From positions 1 to 9,863 of the forward strand of contig JAKAML010000025.1 in NCBI GenBank assembly GCA_021812845.1: a stretch of DNA of 9,863 nt, read 5' to 3'. This document shows, piece by piece, positions 1 through 5,659 of this stretch. The notes under the pieces are model-generated. The model made no database searches and was not told where the DNA came from. It was given only the letters and a program-made list of their open reading frames with translations. The translations under genes were made by a program, and so were the position numbers. The stretch comes from Pseudomonadota bacterium. Lineage in GTDB: Bacteria; Pseudomonadota; Alphaproteobacteria; Rhizobiales; Hyphomicrobiaceae. Every line of letters begins with the position of its first letter. Within the stretch, counting starts at the first letter, position 1.

Positions 1-94
1 CGACGGTACCGGCGACGGCGGTACCGGCGGCCAGCGCGCCGCCCTTGAGGAATTTCCGGCGCGAGGGCGTCGGGGCGTCGGTGGTCTTTGTCAT
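1..94 (-). CDS. Tat-signal protein, N-terminal fragment (cut by window edge)
   Basis: Only the first 31 residues are inside the window. They form a twin-arginine signal: a short polar start, then SRRKFLKGG at residues 11-19, which matches the S-R-R-x-F-L-K consensus, followed by the Ala/Gly-rich start of a hydrophobic stretch. The start codon (complement of 92-94) is supported by a GAGGAG ribosome site at the complement of 104-109, nine bases upstream. The product is therefore expected to be folded in the cytoplasm and exported by the Tat system, often with a cofactor. What the mature protein does cannot be told: substrate-binding proteins of TRAP transporters and redox enzymes both carry such signals. 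It lies 124 bp downstream of tctC in the same direction, so it could be co-transcribed, although a GC-rich hairpin lies between them. Confidence 0.75.
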   Translation of the reverse strand, partial: MTKTTDAPTPSRRKFLKGGALAAGTAVAGTV

Positions 95-181
95 TGAGCG
101 TCTCTCCTCGGTTGGCAGTCGTTCTTGGTCGTGGCGCGGATCTATGTCCGCTTGAGGCCTGATGATGCGACGAGACCTGCA

Positions 182-206
182 GGGCGGGCCAAGCACGGAC
201 CCGCCC
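182..206 (-). terminator. GC-rich hairpin just after tctC
   Basis: GGGCGGG (182-188) pairs with CCCGCCC (200-206). Two further G-C pairs lie inside, with one bulged base and a six-base loop. It begins 12 bases past the tctC stop codon, where a terminator would be expected. No U-run follows on the minus-strand transcript, so it may instead only protect the 3' end or end transcription partially. Confidence 0.4.
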
Positions 207-218
207 CGCGATGCGTGA

Positions 219-1277
219 CTACTTCTGGGCCGGGGCGGGCGCAGGAGCCGGGGCCGCCGCCGGGGGCGGGGTGGCGCCACTGGTGGCGCCGGCCGGATTG
301 ACGGCCTGCGCGGCGATGCCCTTCAGCACCGGGTTCCAGCGCGCGACCTCGCTCTCGACGAGCTTCTGGAGCGCCGCCGGAGAGCGGCCCGGCTTGTCGG
401 CGATGGTGCCGCCGAGATCGAGGATGCGCTTCCTCGTGTGCTCGTCGTCGAGCGCCTTGACGAGCGCGTCGTTGAGCTTGCCGGCGATGTCGGCCGGGAG
501 CCCCTTCGGCCCGAACACGGCGTTCCAGGCGGACACCTCGTACTCCGGCATCCCGGCCTCCTTGGTGGTCGGCAGGTCGGGCAGGGCGGGCGAGCGCTCG
601 GGCGTGGCGATGGCAAGCGCCTTGATGGTGCCGGCCTTGATCTGCTGGGCGACCGAGACGATCTGGTCGCAGCCGAAGTCGACCTGTCCGCCGACGAGGT
701 CGTTGATCATCGGGCCGGTGCCCTTGTAGGTGACGCGCGCGGTCTTGATGCCGAGCTGCGAGGTCAAGAGCGTGCACGTCGTGTGCGACACCGAGCCGAC
801 GCCGGCATTGCCCTCGTTGAGCTTCGGACCCTCGGCCTTCATCTTGGCGATGAACTCCTTGAGATCCTTCGCGGGGAAGTCCTTTCTCGTGACGATGATG
901 ATCGGCGTGCCGGCGGCGAGGCCGATCGGCGTGAAGTCCTTGGTCGGGTCGTACTTGAGATTGGGATAGAGCGCAGGCGAGGCGCCGTGGGTGCCCATGT
1001 GGCCCATCATGATCGTGTAGCCGTCGGGCGCAGCCTGGGCGCCGCGGGTGATGCCGGTCGTCCCGCCGGCGCCGGTGACGTTCTCGATGACGACGGTCTG
1101 GCCGAGCGTCTTCGACATGTGCTCGCCGACGATGCGGGCGATGGTGTCGGTCGGTCCGCCGGCGGCGAAGGGGACGATCATGGTGATCGGCCGCTCGGGG
1201 TAGGCGGCGAGTGCGGTGCCCGCGGCGGCGGCGAGAGCCACGGCTCCCGACAGCAGTGCTTTGACGTGGCGGTTCAT
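219..1277 (-). CDS. tctC: Tripartite tricarboxylate transporter substrate-binding protein (TctC/Bug family)
   Basis: A 352-residue periplasmic binding protein of the TctC/Bug family, which captures a carboxylate (citrate, other organic acids or aromatic acids) and hands it to the TctA-TctB membrane complex. Residues 1-24 are a Sec signal peptide ending in TALA, and the mature protein starts at AYPERP. Family marks are the YPERPI..IVPFAAGG start, the PDGYT segment, YKGTGPMINDLVGGQVDFG and the EAGMPEYEVSAWNAVFGPKGLP block. The start at the complement of 1275-1277 has a strong AAGGAAGG site 11 bases upstream (complement of 1289-1296). The frame stays open for 67 more codons upstream, but that part is repeat-derived. 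Oddity: the protein is longer than the usual 320-330 residues because it ends in an Ala/Pro-rich tail of about 30 residues. The true substrate cannot be read from the sequence. Confidence 0.93.
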   Translation of the reverse strand: MNRHVKALLSGAVALAAAAGTALAAYPERPITMIVPFAAGGPTDTIARIVGEHMSKTLGQTVVIENVTGAGGTTGITRGAQAAPDGYTIMMGHMGTHGASPALYPNLKYDPTKDFTPIGLAAGTPIIIVTRKDFPAKDLKEFIAKMKAEGPKLNEGNAGVGSVSHTTCTLLTSQLGIKTARVTYKGTGPMINDLVGGQVDFGCDQIVSVAQQIKAGTIKALAIATPERSPALPDLPTTKEAGMPEYEVSAWNAVFGPKGLPADIAGKLNDALVKALDDEHTRKRILDLGGTIADKPGRSPAALQKLVESEVARWNPVLKGIAAQAVNPAGATSGATPPPAAAPAPAPAPAQK

Positions 1278-1350
1278 TCGCTGGCTATCCTTCCTTCTGC
1301 GTTTCCTCTCGGCCGTCCGTGATCTGGTGCCACGGTGGGGCTTGTCGTCC

Positions 1351-1425
1351 TGGACTTGGGTCGTGTGAACTCGGTTCGTGTGAACTTGGGCCGTGTGAAC
1401 TCGGTTCGTGTGAACTCGGTTCGTG
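1351..1425. repeat. 15-bp tandem repeat array, five units
   Basis: Five head-to-tail 15-bp units start at 1351, 1366, 1381, 1396 and 1411. Units 2, 4 and 5 are identical (TGAACTCGGTTCGTG), unit 3 differs at three bases, and unit 1 is a more diverged copy. The three identical units each contain the perfect inverted repeat GAAC-TCG-GTTC. The array lies 74 bp upstream of the tctC start codon. It could be a set of protein-binding sites or a slippage-prone tandem repeat. It is not CRISPR, because there are no spacers. Confidence 0.92.
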
Positions 1426-1537
1426 CGGATCGGGGTGGTTCGCGGGCGGCTGGTCCGCCGCCCGGCTGTCTCTCGCACCGACGCCGCACAGTCACTTGTT
1501 TATCGCATCGGGTCGTCGGCCTCCACTAAACGTCATG

Positions 1538-1550
1538 CAACCTTTTGATT
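1538..1550 (-). promoter_or_regulatory. Candidate IHF binding site upstream of tctC
   Basis: The minus strand reads AATCAAAAGGTTG, which fits the published IHF consensus WATCAANNNNTTR at every defined position. It lies in an AT-rich island within GC-rich DNA, as real IHF sites often do, about 260 bp upstream of tctC. Consensus matches occur by chance, so binding is an inference. Confidence 0.4.
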
Positions 1551-1575
1551 ACGACGAACGTCGATTGTCTATAAT
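1545..1575 (+). promoter_or_regulatory. Candidate plus-strand promoter with internal palindrome
   Basis: TTGATT (1545-1550) and a perfect TATAAT (1570-1575) are separated by 19 bp, slightly more than ideal. The spacer contains CGACG-AA-CGTCG (1552-1563), a perfect inverted repeat of operator type. A transcript from here would run antisense into the 3' end of tctA, and no plus-strand gene follows. It may be a chance product of the AT-rich island. Confidence 0.25.
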
Positions 1576-1593
1576 CCTATCGGCTATTCGCAG

Positions 1594-1625
1594 TGCCGGG
1601 CACGTTCGGATCACCGTCCCCGGCA
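1594..1625 (-). terminator. Hairpin after tctA (possible attenuator)
   Basis: TGCCGGG (1594-1600) pairs with CCCGGCA (1619-1625) around an 18-base loop, 20 bases past the tctA stop codon. No U-run follows. It may partly end the tctBA transcript or protect its 3' end. Confidence 0.3.
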
Positions 1626-1645
1626 ACCGCCGTCGTCGGTCTCCG

Positions 1646-3148
1646 TCATTCCTGGAACGCATCCTCGCGGCTCTTCCTGACCGCGGGCAGCACAGCGAGC
1701 AGCAGGAGGAGCGCGGAGAATGCGAGCAGGCCCGCCGAAAGGTTGCTGTCGAGCAGCGACACCAGCGTCGCGCCGGCCTTCGACATCGCCTGACGCAGGT
1801 TCTCCTCCATCAGCTTGCCGAGCACGAAGCCGAGCAGCAGCGGCGCGGGCTCGAACCCGAGCTTCAGCAGCGAGTAGCCGATGAAGCCGAAGGCGGCGGT
1901 CAGCATCACGTCCTCGGGCTTGTTGCCGATGGAGTAGATGCCGATGCAGCAGAACAGCAGAATGGCCGGGAACATCAGCCGGTAGGGGACTTTCAGCAGC
2001 CGGACCCACAGCCCGACCAGCGGCAGATTGATGACGAGCAGCATCAGATTGCCGAGCCACATCGAGGCGATCAGGCCCCAGAACAGATCCGGCTGCTTGG
2101 ACATGATCTGGGGGCCAGGGATCAGGCCGTGGATGGTCATGGCGCCGACCATCAGCGCCATCACGGCGTTGGGCGGGATGCCGAGCGTCAGGAGCGGGAT
2201 GAAGGAGGTCTGGGCGCCGGCGTTGTTGGCCGCCTCCGGACCCGCGACGCCCTCGATGGCACCGCGGCCGAAACGCGAGGGATCCTTCGCGACGCGCTTC
2301 TCGAGGGTGTAGGACGCGAACGGGGCCAGCACGGCGCCGTTGCCGGGCAGGATTCCGAGGAAAGAGCCGAGCAGCGTACCGCGGGCCGCCGGCGCGGCGG
2401 AGGCCTTGAGGTCCGTCCCGGACGGCAGCAGCCGTCCGATGGCGCCGCGCACGACGTCACGCGCCTCGGGGTTCTCGAGGTTCTTCAGGATCTCGGCGAA
2501 GCCGAAGATGCCCATGGCGACGACCGCGAACTCGATGCCGTCGGCGAACTGGTCGAAGCCGAAGGTGAGGCGGTCCTCGCCCGTCTCACCGTCCGTGCCG
2601 ACGGTCGACAGCAGGATGCCGAGCGTGATCATCGCCAGCGCCTTGACGATCGACCCGCGCGCGAGCACGACCGCAAACACGAGGCCGAGCACCATGAGCG
2701 AGAAGCGGTCGGAGGGGCCGAACTTGAGCGCCAGCCCGGTCATCGGCGTGGCGAGGCCGGCGACGACAAGGGTGGCGACGGTTCCGGCGAAGAACGAGGC
2801 GATGGCGGCGGTACCGAGTGCGACGCCGGCGCGGCCCTGCTTGGCCATCTCGTGGCCGTCGAGTGTGGTGACGACGCTCGTCGCCTCGCCGGGGATGTTG
2901 ACGAGGATCGCGGTCGTCGATCCTCCATACTGGGCGCCGTAGTAGATGCCCGACAGCATGATGAGCGCGCCGATCGGATCGAGGCCGAAGGTGATTGGCA
3001 GCAGCATGGCGATGGTGGCGATCGGGCCGACGCCGGGCAGCACGCCGATCAGCGTGCCGATGAGGCAGCCGAGGAAGCAGAGCGCGAGGTTCTTCAGCGT
3101 GAGCGCGACCGCGAAGCCGAGACCGAGATTTGCGAGGACTTCGAGCAT
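1646..3148 (-). CDS. tctA: Tripartite tricarboxylate transporter large membrane subunit TctA
   Basis: A 500-residue inner-membrane protein, the usual length for TctA, that forms the transport channel and is thought to work by ion-coupled symport with TctB and a periplasmic binding protein. It is hydrophobic throughout, with many membrane segments. Family motifs are GVLPGVGP (35-42), GIYYGAQYGGSTTAIL (67-82), NIPGE (84-88), a second loop GILPGNG (265-271) matching the first, PEAANNA (304-310) and TLGIPPN (321-327). The repeated LPG-x-G loops reflect the internal duplication of the family. The start lies nine bases after the tctB stop, and the ribosome site GAGGG overlaps that stop, so the two genes are very likely translationally coupled. 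Long open frames on the opposite strand here are GC artefacts. Confidence 0.96.
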   Translation of the reverse strand: MLEVLANLGLGFAVALTLKNLALCFLGCLIGTLIGVLPGVGPIATIAMLLPITFGLDPIGALIMLSGIYYGAQYGGSTTAILVNIPGEATSVVTTLDGHEMAKQGRAGVALGTAAIASFFAGTVATLVVAGLATPMTGLALKFGPSDRFSLMVLGLVFAVVLARGSIVKALAMITLGILLSTVGTDGETGEDRLTFGFDQFADGIEFAVVAMGIFGFAEILKNLENPEARDVVRGAIGRLLPSGTDLKASAAPAARGTLLGSFLGILPGNGAVLAPFASYTLEKRVAKDPSRFGRGAIEGVAGPEAANNAGAQTSFIPLLTLGIPPNAVMALMVGAMTIHGLIPGPQIMSKQPDLFWGLIASMWLGNLMLLVINLPLVGLWVRLLKVPYRLMFPAILLFCCIGIYSIGNKPEDVMLTAAFGFIGYSLLKLGFEPAPLLLGFVLGKLMEENLRQAMSKAGATLVSLLDSNLSAGLLAFSALLLLLAVLPAVRKSREDAFQE

Positions 3149-3157
3149 CGCGGGCCC

Positions 3158-3646
3158 TCAGTAGCCGAGCAGCGGCGGGAACACGGGGATCGGCAGGCGC
3201 AGCATCAGCCGGAACAGCACGATGCAGGCCGCCGTCAGCAGCACGCCGAACAGCAGCGACTCGACGAGCCGGGTCGAGCGGTCGGCCTGGCCGGCGATCA
3301 GGATTGTCGCCGGGCCCGCGACGGCAAGGCCGAGGGCCGGAACGGTGAGACCCAGCAGAGGCAGATTGAAGCCCCGGATCGTCAGCGCAAAGACCATGAT
3401 CGCGCCGAGCACGAGGGCGATATTGCGGAAGCTCCAGCGCGTCAGCCGCTCGCCCTCGGACAAGAGCGACCCGACGATGATCACGGCGCCGAGACCGGCG
3501 AGGATCGTGGCCACGGCCTTCGGCAGCATACCCGATCCGACGCCGCCGGTTTGGGTGAACGGCAGCGGCAGTACGACGAGCCATGCGACGGCGGCTATGG
3601 CGATGACGAACAGTCCGGCGGCGAAATCCTGGGGTGACTTGACCAT
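3158..3646 (-). CDS. tctB: Tripartite tricarboxylate transporter small membrane subunit TctB
   Basis: A 162-residue inner-membrane protein with four predicted membrane segments, at about residues 8-28, 43-62, 75-92 and 130-150 plus a hydrophobic stretch around 95-118, matching the size and shape of TctB. The loop GGVGSGMLPKAVATILAG (34-51) resembles the family's G-x-G-x-x-P motif after the first segment. It is the first gene of the tctB-tctA-tctC run and nearly abuts tctA. The start codon (complement of 3644-3646) has no good ribosome site at normal distance. The closest purine run, AGAGGA, is about 16 bases away, so initiation may be weak. Sequence conservation in this family is low, and the call rests largely on context. 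Confidence 0.9.
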   Translation of the reverse strand: MVKSPQDFAAGLFVIAIAAVAWLVVLPLPFTQTGGVGSGMLPKAVATILAGLGAVIIVGSLLSEGERLTRWSFRNIALVLGAIMVFALTIRGFNLPLLGLTVPALGLAVAGPATILIAGQADRSTRLVESLLFGVLLTAACIVLFRLMLRLPIPVFPPLLGY

Positions 3647-3733
3647 GGCGGTGTCGGGACGATCCTCTGACGGTCGGCGGCGGTATCGCCGGCACGGCTG
3701 GCGGAGACGGCGGCGGTATTACGGGGCGGCGGT

Positions 3734-3776
3734 GGTTCGGTGCGGCGAAGGTTCGGTGCGACGGCTGTTCGGGGCG
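3734..3776. repeat. Short direct repeats with 16-bp period in the tctB leader
   Basis: GGTTCGGTGCG occurs at 3734-3744 and 3750-3760, and a degenerate third copy keeps GTTCGG at 3767-3772. The GTTCGG cores are spaced exactly 16 and 16 bp. They fall between the candidate tctB promoter and the tctB start, so they would lie in the 5' leader. Confidence 0.7.
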
Positions 3777-3834
3777 GTGCCGGGAGCGGCTGGGACGATG
3801 GGACGAGGATCGGGGACGGCGGCGATAGCTTCCA

Positions 3835-3840
3835 ATTGTA
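3835..3840 (-). promoter_or_regulatory. Candidate -10 box for tctB
   Basis: The minus strand reads TACAAT, five of six bases of the -10 consensus, in a small AT-rich patch. No TTGAC-like -35 lies 16-18 bp upstream. Instead the 15-bp direct repeats at 3856-3885 occupy that position, which is the arrangement of an activator-dependent promoter. The tctB leader would be about 180 bases long. Confidence 0.3.
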
Positions 3841-3855
3841 ACGGCCTCGACACCT

Positions 3856-3885
3856 CTCGCGTTCGACGGACTCGCGTTCGACGGA
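3856..3885. repeat. Two perfect 15-bp tandem copies upstream of tctB
   Basis: CTCGCGTTCGACGGA occurs at 3856-3870 and again, without change, at 3871-3885. The pair overlaps the expected -35 position of the candidate tctB promoter. The core ACTCGCGTTCG resembles ACTCGGTTCG in the tctC-leader array, and TCGCGTTCG recurs in the sgaA promoter. Confidence 0.9.
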
Positions 3886-4177
3886 CAGCCGGCCCCGCGC
3901 CGGTTGCCGCCGTGGCCCCCTCGGCTCGGCTCGGCGCGTCGCGCGGTCGACGCCGGCAGACCGTCGCGCGGTCCCCGGCCGTTGCCGGCGCCTTCGGCCG
4001 CAACGCTGCAACGGTCCGTAAACGCCTGCCGACGCGCGACCTTACTGGTGCGGCAACGTGTCGTCCACCCGGCAATGTCGCAGTTGCAGCATAGGCACGG
4101 AAGAGGGCGCGGGGCACGTCGCGCCGGAGCGTCGCGGCGCCGGCCCGGCCGCGAGTGCACGGACGAATCGCGCTCTC

Positions 4178-4206
4178 TTGACGGCATTTCGCGTTCGCCC
4201 CTATAG
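4178..4206 (+). promoter_or_regulatory. sigma70-type promoter for sgaA
   Basis: TTGACG (4178-4183) and CTATAG (4201-4206) are separated by exactly 17 bp, close to the alphaproteobacterial housekeeping consensus. Transcription would begin near 4213, giving a leader of about 110 bases before sgaA. The spacer contains TCGCGTTCG (4189-4197), the same 9-mer that is present in both 15-bp copies upstream of tctB. Confidence 0.55.
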
Positions 4207-4322
4207 CTCGTGACCTTGCCGAAAAAGCGTGCACGCCGAGCCGCAACCTTGGGCAGAGCCGATCCCGAAGGCGGCTCGCCCGCCGGTGCTCCCGACGGTC
4301 CTGCCCGCCAACAGGAGCGCCC

Positions 4323-5528
4323 ATGTCCAACGAGCCTCGCCGTCCCGGCCGCCACTTCCTGCAGATCCCGGGACCGACGCCGGTTCCCGAGCGCGTGCTC
4401 AATGCCATGAGCCTGCAGATCCTCGATCATCGCGGACCGCAGTTCCAGCAGCTCGGCCTCAGGGTGCTTTCGAGCATCAAGTCGATCTTCAAGACGACCG
4501 GCAACGTCATCATCTTCCCGTCGTCGGGTACCGGCGCGTGGGAGGCGGCGCTCGTCAACACGCTCTCGCCCGGCGACAAGATCGTGATGGTCGAGACCGG
4601 GCAGTTCGGCACGCTCTGGAAGGTGATGGCCGAGCGCATGGGACTCGCGGTCGACTTCATTCCGACCGACTGGCGCACGGGCGCCGACGTCAACGTCATC
4701 GAGAGCCGCCTCAGGGCCGACAAGGCGAAGGAGATCAAGGCGGTCTGCGTCGTCCACAACGAGACGGCCACGGGCTGCCGGTCGCACATCGACGAGGTGA
4801 GAAAGGCGATCGATGCCGCCGGCCATCCGGCGCTGCTGATGGTCGACACCGTCTCCTCGCTGGCGTCGATGGACCTGCGCCACGACGAGTGGGGGATCGA
4901 CGTCACGGTTTCGGGCTCGCAGAAAGGCCTGATGCTGCCGCCGGGTCTGTCGTTCACGGCGGTCAGCGAGAAGGCGCTCGCGGCTTCGAAGTCGGCGAAG
5001 CTGCCGCGCGCGTTCTGGAACTGGGACGACATGCTGGCGAACAACGCCACGGGCTTCTTCCCGTACACGCCGGCGACGGGGCTGCTCTACGGCCTCGACG
5101 AGGCGATCAGGATGCTGCACGAGGAGGGGCTCGACAACGTGTTCGCGCGCCACGAGCGCCACGCCGAGGCGGTCCGCCGTGCCGTGCGCGCATGGGGCCT
5201 CGAGGTGCTGTGCCGCGACCCGAAGTACTACTCGCCCGTCGTCACCTCGGTGATGATGCCCGAGGGCTACAACGCCGACGCCTTCCGCAAGGTCGTGCTC
5301 GAGACGTTCAACATGTCGCTCGGCACCGGCCTCAACAAGCTTGCCGGCAAGGTGTTCCGCATCGGCCATCTCGGCGACACCAACGACCTCACGATCATGG
5401 GCGCCTTGACCGGCGTCGAGATGGGGCTCGAGGTGGCGGGCATCCCCCACAGGAAGGGCGGCGTCGCGGCGGCCATGGACTACCTCGCGAACGCCGCGAG
5501 ACCGGTCGCGGCCGACAAGGCGGCCTGA
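4323..5528 (+). CDS. sgaA: Serine--glyoxylate aminotransferase (class V, PLP-dependent)
   Basis: A 401-residue cytoplasmic PLP enzyme, full length for the family, predicted to convert serine and glyoxylate to hydroxypyruvate and glycine. This is a step of the serine cycle and of glyoxylate assimilation. Visible marks are the PGPTPVPERVL start (16-26), SSGTGAWEA for phosphate contact (67-75), the PLP-ring Asp175 in MVDTVSSL, the Schiff-base Lys201 in SGSQKG (197-202), and Arg346 in FRIGHLGD for the substrate carboxylate. The start has AGGAG at 4313-4317, five bases upstream, and a good promoter lies at 4178-4206. No other serine-cycle gene is in the window, so a role in C1 growth cannot be assumed. 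Related alanine-glyoxylate or purine-pathway aminotransferases share this fold, but the overall sequence fits SgaA best. Confidence 0.9.
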   Translation: MSNEPRRPGRHFLQIPGPTPVPERVLNAMSLQILDHRGPQFQQLGLRVLSSIKSIFKTTGNVIIFPSSGTGAWEAALVNTLSPGDKIVMVETGQFGTLWKVMAERMGLAVDFIPTDWRTGADVNVIESRLRADKAKEIKAVCVVHNETATGCRSHIDEVRKAIDAAGHPALLMVDTVSSLASMDLRHDEWGIDVTVSGSQKGLMLPPGLSFTAVSEKALAASKSAKLPRAFWNWDDMLANNATGFFPYTPATGLLYGLDEAIRMLHEEGLDNVFARHERHAEAVRRAVRAWGLEVLCRDPKYYSPVVTSVMMPEGYNADAFRKVVLETFNMSLGTGLNKLAGKVFRIGHLGDTNDLTIMGALTGVEMGLEVAGIPHRKGGVAAAMDYLANAARPVAADKAA

Positions 5529-5615
5529 CCACCGACCTTGGTCGCTGCGGCCCGAGGGACACAGCCGCCCCAGCGAAACAGTGCGCGGGGCGTCCGGCGG
5601 ATTGTGCGGCGCGCC

Positions 5616-5634
5616 GTCGAGAGCGACGCTCGAC
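5616..5634 (+). other. Hairpin between sgaA and the outer-membrane protein gene
   Basis: GTCGAG (5616-5621) and CTCGAC (5629-5634) form a perfect 6-bp stem with a seven-base loop. It lies 88 bp past the sgaA stop and just before the first possible start of the next gene. It could end the sgaA transcript or affect translation of the next gene. No U-run follows. Confidence 0.3.
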
Positions 5635-5659
5635 GGGTATGATTCGCCGGGACGTCGCC

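Larger units (their letters stand above)
1278..1645. other. tctA-tctC intergenic region with repeat array, IHF-like site and hairpin
   Basis: This 368-bp gap inside the transporter locus carries no convincing gene. It holds, from tctC outward, the tctC ribosome site, a 15-bp tandem array (1351-1425), an AT-rich island (about 1495-1590) with an IHF-like site and a TATAAT box, and a hairpin just after tctA. The density of structure suggests that tctC is controlled separately from tctBA. Confidence 0.6.
3647..4322. other. Divergent intergenic region between tctB and sgaA
   Basis: This 676-bp stretch has no open frame with convincing coding character. It contains three GTTCGG copies at a 16-bp period (3735-3772), a TACAAT box that could serve tctB, two perfect 15-bp repeats (3856-3885), a 12-bp CGTCGCGCGGTC direct repeat (3937-3948 and 3962-3973), and the sgaA promoter near its right end. 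Confidence 0.6.

Noticed and set aside
1317..1332. A sigma54 promoter upstream of tctC, suggested by TGGCAC near the IHF-like site
   Set aside because: The minus strand reads TGGCAC, but after five bases comes CACG instead of TTGC, so the essential -12 GC is missing. The IHF-like site is also over 200 bp away.
1351..1425. A CRISPR array
   Set aside because: Units are 15 bp and directly adjacent with no spacers, and no cas gene is nearby.
1278..1478. A 67-residue N-terminal extension of TctC
   Set aside because: It would bury the signal peptide inside the protein and is encoded by the tandem repeats. The internal ATG at 1277 has a strong ribosome site and a proper signal peptide.
1319..3637. 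A 772-codon open frame on the plus strand, with a repeated Gly-Ser-Cys-Glu-Leu start
   Set aside because: It is antisense to tctA and tctB, is rich in Arg, Gln, Glu and Asp as shadow frames of GC-rich genes are, and its repeated pentapeptide is only the 15-bp array read in frame.
3719..4408. A 229-codon minus-strand frame in the tctB-sgaA gap
   Set aside because: It has no ribosome site, an Arg/Ala-rich composition without domains, and overlaps the start of sgaA and its promoter.
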